Source: Aplidium turbinatum (Eukaryota; Chordata; Ascidiacea; Aplousobranchia; Polyclinidae). Taken from it: a DNA stretch of 64,000 bases. The stretch is from positions 7,279,823 through 7,343,822 of the forward strand of contig OU964935.1 of NCBI GenBank assembly GCA_918807975.1, written 5' to 3'. Of this stretch, positions 44,340-56,300 are shown one piece after another. Position numbers and translations under genes: made by a program. The notes under the pieces are model-generated. The model ran no database searches. It was not told the origin of the DNA and worked only from the letters and a program-made list of their open reading frames with translations. Within the stretch, counting starts at the first letter, position 1; each line of letters opens with the position of its first letter.

Positions 44340-45980
44340 TGATACATCTGTGCCTACACCTCACCCTAGCATAAATTGGGAAACCACACAACAAACTTTG
44401 AATTAGTCACTTGCTCGATTTTCATGTTTCTGTTTCCATAGAACGAAACTCAATCGAACTATCGGCACCACTGTTTTTTAAAAGTTGGTCGGAAATCTAT
44501 GCTGAATCGTGAACGAATTTGTGTAGCCTATTGTGTAGCTTGTTCTGGAATCTTGGATAGGCATTAACCAATGACGACTTTCTACATACACTGGCATCCA
44601 CGCTAAATAATGAAACTTTTTTTTACGTATTTGGACTTTCTTGTTGCACAGTATTTGCGACTACGAAAAAAATCATGCCGCTGCCCAGAAAAGACGAGAA
44701 AAAAAATTACATGGTACATAAAACAGAGACTCGGTGCAAAAAATGTCAGCTATCGTAGGCTACATGCTACCAAAAATCTCGATATTAAGCACAAAGGCCC
44801 GACTAAAATGGCAGAAAACAACTTTAATCGTTGTGTAGATCTTATAATATAATAGGCCCATTGCAAAGAAAAATACGTTGACTTCGAAGTTGACATAAAT
44901 ATGAACGAATGTCAACGAATGTTTTGAAGACTTGTAGATACCTGATCATATAAACGATAGTGTGGGCTTTATTTCCCAGTCAATAAAATCAGTTCTTTTT
45001 ACAAAAGTTAATCTAAAAATAACGTATTTTGCTTAGCCCACTGGGATCGTTTCTGCCACCGCTAACTACCAACATTTTAAATACTGGTACAGCAGTAATT
45101 TTTTCTATGATTATTTGTCAGAAAAAAAGCTATTGCAGTTTTTAAGTTATGAAACCTTAGCAGTATTGCTTATGAAAGAGTAAGCTACTACAATTAACAC
45201 AAAGATTACAGTCAGTTGACAAAGTTATGGGCATTCTACCTTAAACTGTACGGCAATGACAAACGGTACGATACAAGTCACCAACTACTAAATGTAAAAA
45301 TAGCATGCAAATGCAACAATAGCAGATGTAAAAGTCGAATTGGAGAAATCGCACTGAAAGAATGTCGCATGGAGATCGTTGATGATTGGTCAGCACCAGT
45401 GGGCGGGGCATCATCACAGTGACTGCAAAACCAATGGAGGTGAAGAAAAAGGAGAAGGGCAAACTTTAACAAGACGAATCCAAAAACGAAAGCAACTGAA
45501 AGATCAAAATACACAAAAACACTGAATATTGATGTAAAATGATGCAATACAGACGTAGCCTCGTCGCGGATCTATAAAAAAGTCGGGGGAGCACCATGAT
45601 ACCAAAGTAAAAATTCCATGAGAGAATAAACAATTTAAAATTTTCAGCGACAAACTTGCCAGAGCAAGAAGCCTGTGAGATTTGGCGGCTTTTGTGAAGC
45701 TTGACCTTATTTACAAGTCATATCATATTGCTGGATTTTCTCAATAACAAAAGTCAGAAAAACTTTGACGATTCTTTTCGCCCAAGTCAAATATTTTGCT
45801 GAAATAGTGCAGCAGACTGTCATAATAGTGAATCATAACGTATTAATGCTTATCTCTCTTTCTCTCCATTTTGCTTCAAAAAAGCCTATTTTTAATAGTA
45901 CTAAATATAATAGCCTACTTATATCTAATAATACTAATAGTCCTAATACTATTGGCGGCTTTTGTAAATTAGTCCATTTT
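44340..45980. other. Intergenic DNA without supported genes
   Basis: Open frames at 44610, 45216 and 45765 show no domain, no splice context and no repeats. A trace resembling the end of a transposon (GTCGCGGATCTATAAAAAAG) lies near 45562, without a partner. Confidence 0.45.
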
Positions 45981-45984
45981 TATA

Positions 45985-46793
45985 CAGTAGAACTTGGATA
46001 ACTCGTCTTCGGAAAACTCGTTAGTTTGCCCAAGTCGTCAATGATAGTCAAGTCCCGGAAGAAAGCCTATCTTTTGTACACAATCAAGTTCGGTTAAGTG
46101 GTCATCGCATAATTCGTCAATTCGATTATGTCGTCACTGTTTTTCTTCCCCTGAGACGTAAAATTCGTCTAAGTTCATTCACCCAAATGCTGACGTGGCA
46201 TTTACAGACTCTTTCGAGAAGAAATTACTGCGCTAAGACGTGTGCACGCATACACTCTATCGGGCCAGACGCACATGCGTGGAGTATGTTGGTCTGGTCG
46301 ATTGCGGGTGTACGCGAACGTGCTCTGTTGCCGATAAGAGAAGCGCTGCTCAGCATGTGCGTGGCTCAAGAGGAAGAAGAGCCTGTGCCACCTCCATCTA
46401 CAAAAGAAGCTTTGCAGATAGTTGGAAAGCTCCAACACTATATGTTATGCCAAGAAGACAGTGGTGAATTCGCAAGCTCACTATCAAAAATGCATGACTA
46501 CTTGGTTGACAAGACACTTGCAAGCAAAACGCAGTCAAAAATATCTGTGTTCTTCAGTTAAGCTGTTAAGTGCGTTATTACTGTACTTTATTGTGTACCG
46601 TAATTAAATTCTTTTCTCGCTTTCCTCTTTGTCTCACTTTACCACTATCGGATTTAATTTGGTCGCGGTACACCATGAAATTAATGCGACGTGAAACAAT
46701 GGCAAAATTTAGCTGTTTGCATTGGTCGTCAGTTCGTGTAAGTCGTCACTTTTTCTGTTCCCCCTGGGGTGACGAGTTATCCAAGTTCTACTG
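45985..46793 (+). mobile_element. pogo/Tigger-like element, internally deleted, keeps transposase C-terminus
   Basis: A 23 bp terminal inverted repeat CAGTAGAACTTGGATAACTC, then GTC, is present at both ends. TA target duplications lie at 45983-45984 and 46794-46795. The open frame 46187-46561 ends in PPPSTKEALQIVGKLQHYML, then SKMHDYLVDKTL and KTQSKISVFF. This is the tail of Tigger/jerky-type transposases, whose usual ending is QTKITDFF. The DNA-binding and most of the DDE domain are gone, so the element cannot move itself. Confidence 0.8.
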
Positions 46794-47376
46794 TAATAAG
46801 ACGTTGAATCAACTTGACCAAGTGCTCTGAGTCCGCTGCAGCGCGAAGACTAACAAACTGACATTTTACTAGTAACTTTAGATTTATTTAGAAACAGTTT
46901 CTTATTATGACCAGACAGGTAATTGTCAACAGCTAATATTATGCAGAAAGAGATTTTCCTAATGATAAGGGTTAGGCTGAGCATTTCTAAGCACAGCAAG
47001 CATTGCCTTTCGCGAGTAACCTCCATATGGATGTGGTGCTCATCATGACCAGTTAGACCATCCAATCACTAAATGCGTCTCAACAGCCAAGTGTAGCAAG
47101 AATTGACCGCACCGGTGTTTCGCCCTCGAGGCACGGTGTTGTACCACCACTTGTCAGTCAATTTAATTCAGGGCTGGTCAAGAGTTTTGTGGCATGGATT
47201 AATTATTGATGAGCTCAGCGTTAACCATCGCTGTCATTTTTACCACACTCGGTTGCTCAATAAAAAAAAAACAAACAAACAAAACACTAAAACTGTAAGT
47301 GATATGAAATCAAACCTCTAAAAAGAAGACACATGTGAAAGAACGAATAAAAAAATTGTTTAGCGAATTTGTATGC

Positions 47377-50300
47377 TCAATTACTCATGCCTACCATGTC
47401 CCGGTTGAAGTTGTATAGAGGCTCGTCCTCCCCTTCCAGATCGTCCATCGGGGAGCTATCCTGGGGATCTGAAAGATTAGGATCTCCCCTCAAACAAAGG
47501 TTCCGCTGGGCCATGTCATTGACTCTAGTTCTTCCTTCCACTAGAGGGCTCGGCCGACGGCCTCTCGAAAAAGATTTATCTTTCTGTAAAATAAAATACC
47601 AAACATAAAGGATCCGGGACCGAAACTTTGTTTGGTTCGGTTTACTGGAAGCGGTGAGATGGCGCAGTGGATAAGGCATTCGCTATGCAATCACCCGATC
47701 CTGGTTCTACTTCCGCCTTCAGATTGTTACCCCTCACCTCTACCCAAAGCGTAGTATGTAATGTTGGGTGGACGTAGTTGCTCAATGAAAGACGGCCGAG
47801 AACAAGGAACTGGCCACTCTACTCTTGTTAGTGTCGAAGGAAAAATACAAATGAGAACATTATTATCTCATTATGCCTTGATACTTTATGTCAAGTATGA
47901 GAACCAGATTTACTTTTATCACTGGTTTCAAAGCAAGGTAGTGGTGATGCAGCAAGTTACATGCAATTTGAAATCTATACAACAGATGAGGGAATTCACG
48001 GTTATGTTTTTGTCATGACGTACTTAAATATTGGCTTCCTCACCTTTCGGTTTTACATGCACTGAATCTACAGGCCTTAGGAATAAAATGTTCAAGGTAA
48101 ATGTATGACCAAGTTCAAGTAACAAATTATCGTGTTACACATCGTGATTTTGGGTATTGAACCCTCTTCAGTGCAACTTTATAATTAGCATAGTAGGTAC
48201 AATTTAAAGCAGTTCGACTGACACAGTAGTTCGGTTTAGAAAAAAGGCTAACATTGTTATTATGCGGTTTCCAAGAAACAAATTGAATTAATCTGCGAGC
48301 AGTAGTAGCCTAACAATGACAATTTTTATGCAAATTATGAAAGGAATAGATTACGTGTTAAGACTCGATTTAAACTTCGACATCACCATATACTGTATAT
48401 TTCATCTTCGGGTAGTTAATGTTAAAACGCTTAACGTAGCTGGTGTAAGCCGAGCAAATACAACAGGTATGAATAGGTCACTTGTTCACAAAAGCTTTTT
48501 CACTTACCCAAGACAATAGTCTCTTCTTCCATCTGTTGGTGAAGTTATTACTTTCTACCGTCGTACAGCGTTGCTTTTTGGCAAAGTTTATGAAGACATC
48601 GTCTAACGTAGTCTGGCTGACGGAATAGTCTTCTATTTTCAACTCGTCTCGTCTTTCCTCGAGAAGTTTAAAGACTTCAGCTAGGGAAGCATCCGAGTGA
48701 TTGTTTTTCGAAAACGAAAGTTGAAACACTGCTTTATGATAATGCTGTTCTTTGAGCACCGCTGACGGAAATTCTTCCTTGAAAGTGGCTACAAATCTTT
48801 CCGGGTGGGATGAGCGAATCTGAAAAGGTAGTATTTGATAAATAGGCTGAGATTAATGTGTGTGGAGTTTTTTTGCGAAATCGACCGCTTTTTGAGCTCC
48901 AAAAAGCAAAATGGAAGCTTGGAGTTAGAAAAGACCCATTCCACGTTCACGGTAGTTTCTGAAATTCATCTACAGTTATTGCCACTGAAAACTGCAGACT
49001 GCCGTTACTACAAGATAACTGCAGTCTGCAAGACTGCTACTATCAAAGACTGCAGATTGCAATACTGCTACTATCGAAGACTGCAGACTGCAGTGCAGTT
49101 ACCACAAGTAACTGCAGTATGCGGTCTTCGATAAGGTTAGCTAATGCTCACATTGCATTAACTTGTTTGTTTGGCATTGCAACAGTGGACAAAAAGAGAA
49201 CAGCACAAAAGATGAAATAGGTTATTTCCAGACAGCAAATCAGTTGTTTTTTTACATTGATTCAACGTCTACAGACGAATCAATGAAAAAGCGACTGATT
49301 TGCTTTCCGGGGTAATCACCCACCGAGACAATGTATCCGTCGCCGAATCTGTTCTTGAGATGTTGCGTGGGTCCAACGCATTCGAACCTCCCATTGACCA
49401 TGATCGCGATCCTGTTGCAAAGCACTTCGCACTCCTCCATTGAGTGGGAAGTCAGGAGAACGGCTCTTCCAGACTTTGTCACATCCAGGATTAGATCCCA
49501 AAGAAAGCGACGGGCTCCGGGATCCATTCCTGCAAGGAGAAAGATTTAAAGTAAAATTCAAAGTCTTCTGAAGACCAGAGACCCTTTTTAAGAGATGAGT
49601 TTTGTCGGATTCAAGCGTACGCCCGATGATTATTAGATTAAGTGAATAAGAAGGCAAGGAAGCCAATTTTCGTGTTCACATTCAGGCTTGCCTTTAAGTG
49701 TTTAAGTGTCTTGCTAAAGACACAACTGCATGTTCTTGAGCGGTGTCAAACCGGAACCCTTTTGAGTGCCATACGAGCCGACGTACAGCTTCGAAGAGAT
49801 GATTTCCAGTCTTGGAGCTAAAATACAAAATGGCGTCACTTCTGTGCTCACCAGCGGTTGGTTCATCCAGCAAGACAACCGGAGGGTATCCGACCAGGGC
49901 GATGGCCACCGACAACTTCCTCTTGTTCCCCCCGCTCAAGTTCCGGACGGGTTTATCTTTGTGCGCGGTGAGGTCTAGTTTTGAGATCGCCCAATCCGCA
50001 ACCCGCTTCTCGTCTTTTGAAGGAACGCCCCTCAAACTGTCAAGACATCACGAATGTCACATGTCAAAAACAATCCAGACAGCAAATCAATCGTTTTTTA
50101 TATTGATTCAACGTCTGATGACGTAGAATCAATGTAAAAAATGGTTGCTTTGCTGTCTGGGAAGGCGGTACAGTTTGCAGTTTAAGGTACATTGAATCAA
50201 TGTAAAAAAAGTGAAGCTGCTGAAGACAACTTTTTTGGCAAACAAAGCCGCGAAAGCTGTCGCTAGCATTTAAGGTTTACACATTTCTTTCAAGCGAATG

Positions 50301-53300
50301 GCGGATGTCAATTTCCCTCAATGCAGCATTGGTAACTTATCAGGAAGATTGCTTACCGAGAGTAGAGCAGGAGATGCTCAACTGGAGTAAGTTCACTGAA
50401 CAGAGCATCAAATTGTGGACAGTATCCGGTGGATTGTTGACCCTGCAGCCGTTCGCTGGTTCTTCCGCCGGTTATCCGATGTCCGGATACACGGATATCT
50501 CCGCTAGTCACCTCGCGTACTCCTGTCACCGTTGTTTTACAGTTTAACAACGTTACTTTTGCGATTCATGTCAAAAGAGTAACATTCATTTTGGCGCTAC
50601 TTTTAGTGAAGCCGTTATATATTACGTAAAAGCAACGTGAAATGACGTAATATTACTGTCAAACGAACCAGTAACGGCATGGAAGGTGGTCGTCTTCCCA
50701 GCCCCGTTTACTCCAAGCAATCCAAAGCATTCTCCTCTTCCCACGCTGAAGGACAGCGCATTAACGGCGACGGTTTTACCCTGGAAGGATAATTCGAAAC
50801 TAACAATTCTCATCATGATTCTTATCTGTACTTTACAGCTTATCAGCCTACCAGCTTACAGCAACAGCTTATGTGTACTTGGCAGCATAGCACAGGTATA
50901 CAGCGTTTGATTGGCAACAAGTGAGCAAGACTAAACAATTGCAACATATTTTCCGTATGCCGTGGATATTTATTTCAAAAAGATCTTCTCTTGCTCACAT
51001 TATGTTGTCATGGCAAATTAATATGTCTACTTTAAATCGTTGGAAACTTGTGCAGTTACTCATGGACGTAGGCATAAGGGTCTTGGGGGGCAATCGCCCC
51101 CTAAATTTTATTATACTCCCAAAAAATATATTTTAATACTATTAAACGTTTTAATACTATTGTAATGCGTGCTAAGTGACGTTTGTCCCAAACAATTGCT
51201 TTTGCCGCTATCAAATTTTATTTGTAACTACGTCACTGCATTTAATCAATCTGAGGATGCGCATCGACGTGGTGCACGAAACGTGAGGAAGTGGAACAAT
51301 ATGTTTTTCGTATCCAACCAAAAAATAATCAAAAAATATCTTGAAGAAATAAGAAATCTTGCAAACAATGAAGACAAACCTTGTGTTTATTGTAGACCTT
51401 AGTTATGTTGTCGACAATGATCAAATCGTCCTCTCTGCGGCGCATGCGCAGTTGCTCGACGCGGTGACGCTCGTTGGCGACGTCAACGTCCTCCAAAGCA
51501 GTGGTCGAGTAGACGGATTCGGATTTTTTGCTTCCACGACTAAACCTCGTGAAAAAGCGAACCTCGCACAGCAAGGTGAGAAGGAAGCCTATGACGCCTT
51601 CCGTTCCCATAGCAACCAGCTGACGTGTGATGATGTCCCATTCGAAGGGAGATCGTATCCGGTTGTACTCGCCGATCTGGAACAAGGTAAAGCGAATGTT
51701 CATTATTTCAACAATCAACCTCTATCCGGACAGAAAATCTGTCGTTTTATTACATTGATTCAATGTAACGTCTGCAAACGTTGAATCAATGTAAAAAAGA
51801 CAGATTTGCTGTATGGGTAGCTAGAGCAATAGAGCTGTGTTGGTACGAAGTGTTGCAATGCGACATCAAACAATTATGTAAAATATCGAAGATCATAGTA
51901 ATTATAAACAGATTTCAGTTCAAATGACAAAATGCCACGCATTGCTTAGGCTTCAGCAGCACACAAACCCCAGCCGGATAAGTTACCCTCTTTTTTCAAT
52001 TCGGAACAATGTAAAATTGGCAGCTCTTGCAAGCTGGACCAAGGTATTATTTGCTTTTTCAATAAAACAACTATTGACAATGAATGTAAAATCACATTAG
52101 CATTTCGAAGTCGAGCTTATTTTTCGACATAAAAGTATCTACGAACAGACGATTGATAAAATTGATAACAAATCTGTGGCATTTCAAAACAACTTCTCTT
52201 CCAAAACTATATTAATAGCAATGGTCACCGAAAGTAAAAAAAATAGATACATTACATATACTGTAACTGCAGACCGTTTCAGCCTTCGGCCTTATACATA
52301 AACTTTCCAGCACCCTACCTTTCTGTAGTAATCGTTCATGTATTCATGGTAGCTGAGGTCCATGAGGCCTTTGCCGAGGTTGTAGTTTGGGAAGATGAGG
52401 AAGACGACTTGTAATTTTTCGTTTACTTCAATCAAACGTTTGTCATCGTTGAATAATGATATCATAAAAGTGGTGACGACAGTGGTGATGCCAACAAACA
52501 GATTGATGACGATGAGGCATACGTAGGCAGTGGAGGGAACGTTGAAGTAGAAGGAAGCGGGATACATCATCGGCGTCATAGACCAACCGTACAACAGAAA
52601 TAGGGCGACTACTGCATAGGCGTTTTCACCTCTGAAAATTCGATTATTGAGATTGGTTTGGGATTGCTCACTCAGATATATGTGAATGTGGAATAAAGGA
52701 CGTGTAACCTTTAAACTTAGAAATAAAAGTTTTATCGCAACTTTAATGGAGAAAACGTCATAAAATCTGTAACCTCAAGGTTTGATCCGGTCTCCAATTC
52801 AACAACACCAACCTATAATAAAAAAGCCAATAAGAAGCACGCTAAGAGTTACCTTGTATAAGCGGGAAGGTTAAAGATTTGCAAAATCATGATACACAGT
52901 GCGGCTGGGAAGAGGTAGTTGAGCATGTCCCATATGTAGTTCGCCAGCCAGTAGGTTACTGGGCCTGTTCCACTGATAAATTGAAGGTGTTTGGCTCTAC
53001 TCTGCTTCTCGGCGACAAGAAACACAAGGAAGCTCGCAGGGATGAAGGACATGGCAACGATGATGAAGATTGCGATAATCACATCTGTACCTGACAGCAG
53101 GAAGTCTAAAGAAAGTGCTCCTGAAAAAAAATGGTGAAAAAATGTAAAGCATTGATGAACAGTTCAATGGGTGGCATAGACGATAAAACGTAACAGTAAA
53201 CGATTCACTGCAAGTATGTATAAAATTCAGATAATGATGAGAATGCGTACTTTGAAATAGCGCCGTATCCATCGCAGATATACTTTACTTTCAGCGCTTA

Positions 53301-56300
53301 AAAATACAGTTTCAGCACTGCCGTATACTATATAGAAGCTTAGCCAAGCACATTTTCAGCCTAAATCAAACAAATTTTTATATGAGGCTGAAACGCTACA
53401 GACGAAACCATTCACAAACCTGCCGTCATATTCATCGGATGGTTGATCACGGATATCCCATACGTGGCAGGGTTGCCTTTTTCAGGAGGCAGGTTTGCTC
53501 TCAATAGGGCATTGTTGAATACGTTCAAGTAAGTAGCCATGGCATGGAAACCCTGGTAAAGATAACAAGCACAGAGATGATAAATGGACGCTTGTTGTAG
53601 CACTTGTGTGTTAAACTATGCAAAAACATCATGCAAAAATAGACATTTTACAAATAAAAATAATGTGTTTTTATAAAGTTATGTATCTATTACAGACATG
53701 CCCCAGACAGCAAAATCCGTCATTTTTACATTGATTCAACGTTTTCAGACGTTGAAGTAATGTAAAAACGATGAATTTTTCTGTCTGGGGTGTTTCAAGG
53801 TAAATGTTAGTGCAGCATACAAAAGCACATTCGTGCTTCAGATCTATTCCTTCAATCCTAAGTGCTGAGCACAAACGAGACTGAGCGACATCTTTGCAGG
53901 GTTCTTGGTCTGGGAAGACAACTTATCGAACCCACGTTTGGAAACTTAAAGGCGGCACGCAATAAATCGCTTTTAGTGGTCTTTACTCACGTCATCCTCT
54001 ACCCAAGGTGCAATAAATTGGGTGGGCGTAGTGGCTGAAAGAAAGACGGCTGAGATAAAGAAACTGACCACCCTACTATCGTTAGTGCTCAAGGCCTAGT
54101 GTGATGAAAACCTTATCTTTTCATTTCCGGAAGCTCAGTAACTGAGTATGGGATCACCTTTACTTTACTCACCTTGTGATTGAAGTAGACTTGAGCCGCT
54201 TCTCTCACTGCAATTTTCCTGAGCGGGGATGGCCAGCCGGGAAAGGATTGGTTGACCGATTTCCTGACCTCGCCGAAGGAAAACGCACCATACCGATGAA
54301 GCCGATAATCGTTCGTGGTGTACATTAAGTACGGCATGATCGGTTCCTTGCCTGTGACATCGATAAGTTTGTCGCCTGTCACCACTCTTCGCGTTACCGG
54401 GAATTCGCCGTACCCTTTCCGACACATGTAAGTGTTTCCGTCATGCGCGCAGGCACAGGGGGCGTCTTTAGTCAACGGTAACGTGAAATTTGAATCGTCG
54501 TCGACGTTTGGGGTGACAGGGGGCACAAATTGCGACAAGGGGATACCCCTTGTGAACGACGCCCCGCACTGGGGGGTAAAGTACTTCATCACCAGTTTCA
54601 TGTCTCCCGATGCGGTGGAATTAATCATGGAGTCGAGATCAAAGTCGAATCTTGAATTGCTTTTCAGGACACAAGTCGCTCCAACTCCAGATGCAAGAGA
54701 AAAAGTGTCTATGATCTGCTTGGCCCCAGCATCCATCACCTGATCTTTGCTCTTCCTCCGCTGGACTGGGAACATGACTGATTGATCAGAGTAAGGGATG
54801 AAGTTGCCTTTTGGCTGAGTCATGTTGTGATACTGGGAGGGGGATAGGATGAGAGGAGGGGGGTCGCCAGGGGTGGGCAACGATAGGGCAACTGTCATAG
54901 CTATGCACACAAACAGGGCGGGAAGCATGATCTGATAGAAAACCGCTTTTCTGCTACGTCGAGCGTAATGAAACCGCTTTGCCAGAAGACTCTGCAATAA
55001 AACAAGATATTCAAACAGAACAGCAGATACAAAATTAAAACAAGATTTTGCAAAAATTGATGTGATTAAGATTTTCTTTCTCAACACAGCCGCATGACGT
55101 CATCATTCTATTGCCGAGTGCGTAACTGAAGTGACAGTGCTGGTCTGACAACGTTGGAAACTGTATCCTTGGCAAGACAAGCAATGATATGATTGAAGGT
55201 GCACATGAAAATTGTCTTCCTTCCTTCATCAACCAGGCATTGGCCCGGAAACAACAAAGTAACTTTCTATCAATCTGCATCAACTGCAATGAACACCTGG
55301 ATGATTCGGAGGTTATGGACGATGGGAGTGAGCTTGTAACTCGCGCGGCCCTCCAAGTCTACAGTCAAGTCCAGGAGCGGCTCATCTTCGTCATCAAAAA
55401 GAGCAGAAGATCCATCTCATGTAAAATAAGACTCAATTTATAAAACTGGAAGACTCGTTAATGCACAGCAAAGTAAGTCAGTGGAAGAACTTTGAAATAA
55501 CGGAGTAAACACAACTTTGTGTTGATACCACGCGTTTTATCGACGGCTCGACTTCCATTTAAAACGATGAAAAACAATGTTAACTCAAGCAACCGCCATT
55601 CTGTACAAATGCACAAAACTGAAACTAAGTTACCAGGAATGTGATCACTGGGAGCTTGCTGTGTAGAATTCGTTGGGGTACAAAACGAAGAGTCTCCAAA
55701 CGCGTAGTCAAACATTAAAGCCTCGTCAGCAGGTGCGCTGTCGGGCGTCGAAGGCGCAGATTCCGCCTGTGGAGCAATGAAAGGTTTCATACTTGTTCAG
55801 CGCCAAAAGCGATCGATAGGAAAGTTCTTTACTCACCGATCCTGATGTACTCGGGGCGCTATGAAGCCAGGCCAAAGCAATATCAGCGTCAGCACTGCTG
55901 CTGCCAGAACTACAGGCTTGGTTGGAGATGTCAACCACAGAGTGAGAACTTGCATCACCGGATTGAGAGGCACTGAAGTACGTTGGTCTAACGTCAATCA
56001 ACGGTTCATCATCGTCGTTGTCATCAACATTAGTAGTATGATCCATCACAGGTGGTATGTTGGGCCGTGTAGGGTAGTTTTTGACGTCGCTCTTGAGATG
56101 AGGAGGAAAAATCTTCTTCATCTTCTCATCCTGAACGCTGTCTTCGTTATCCCACCTGGTACGTGGAGAGTAATCGTAAAATTACGATTACTACGAGTCA
56201 ATTGACAACAGAAACAATTCTTTACACAAAATGGACCTAGACAGATAGGTCATCTCATAAAAGTGTGTCGACTGTCTGCGAAAGCAAAAAGGCATCGGTA

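Noticed and set aside
46187-46561. Host gene encoding a 124-residue protein
   Set aside because: It lies wholly between pogo/Tigger terminal repeats with TA duplications and matches the transposase tail.
54432-54743. Plus-strand open frame opposite the ABCA ectodomain
   Set aside because: Antisense shadow of the long ABCA exon 54991-54173.
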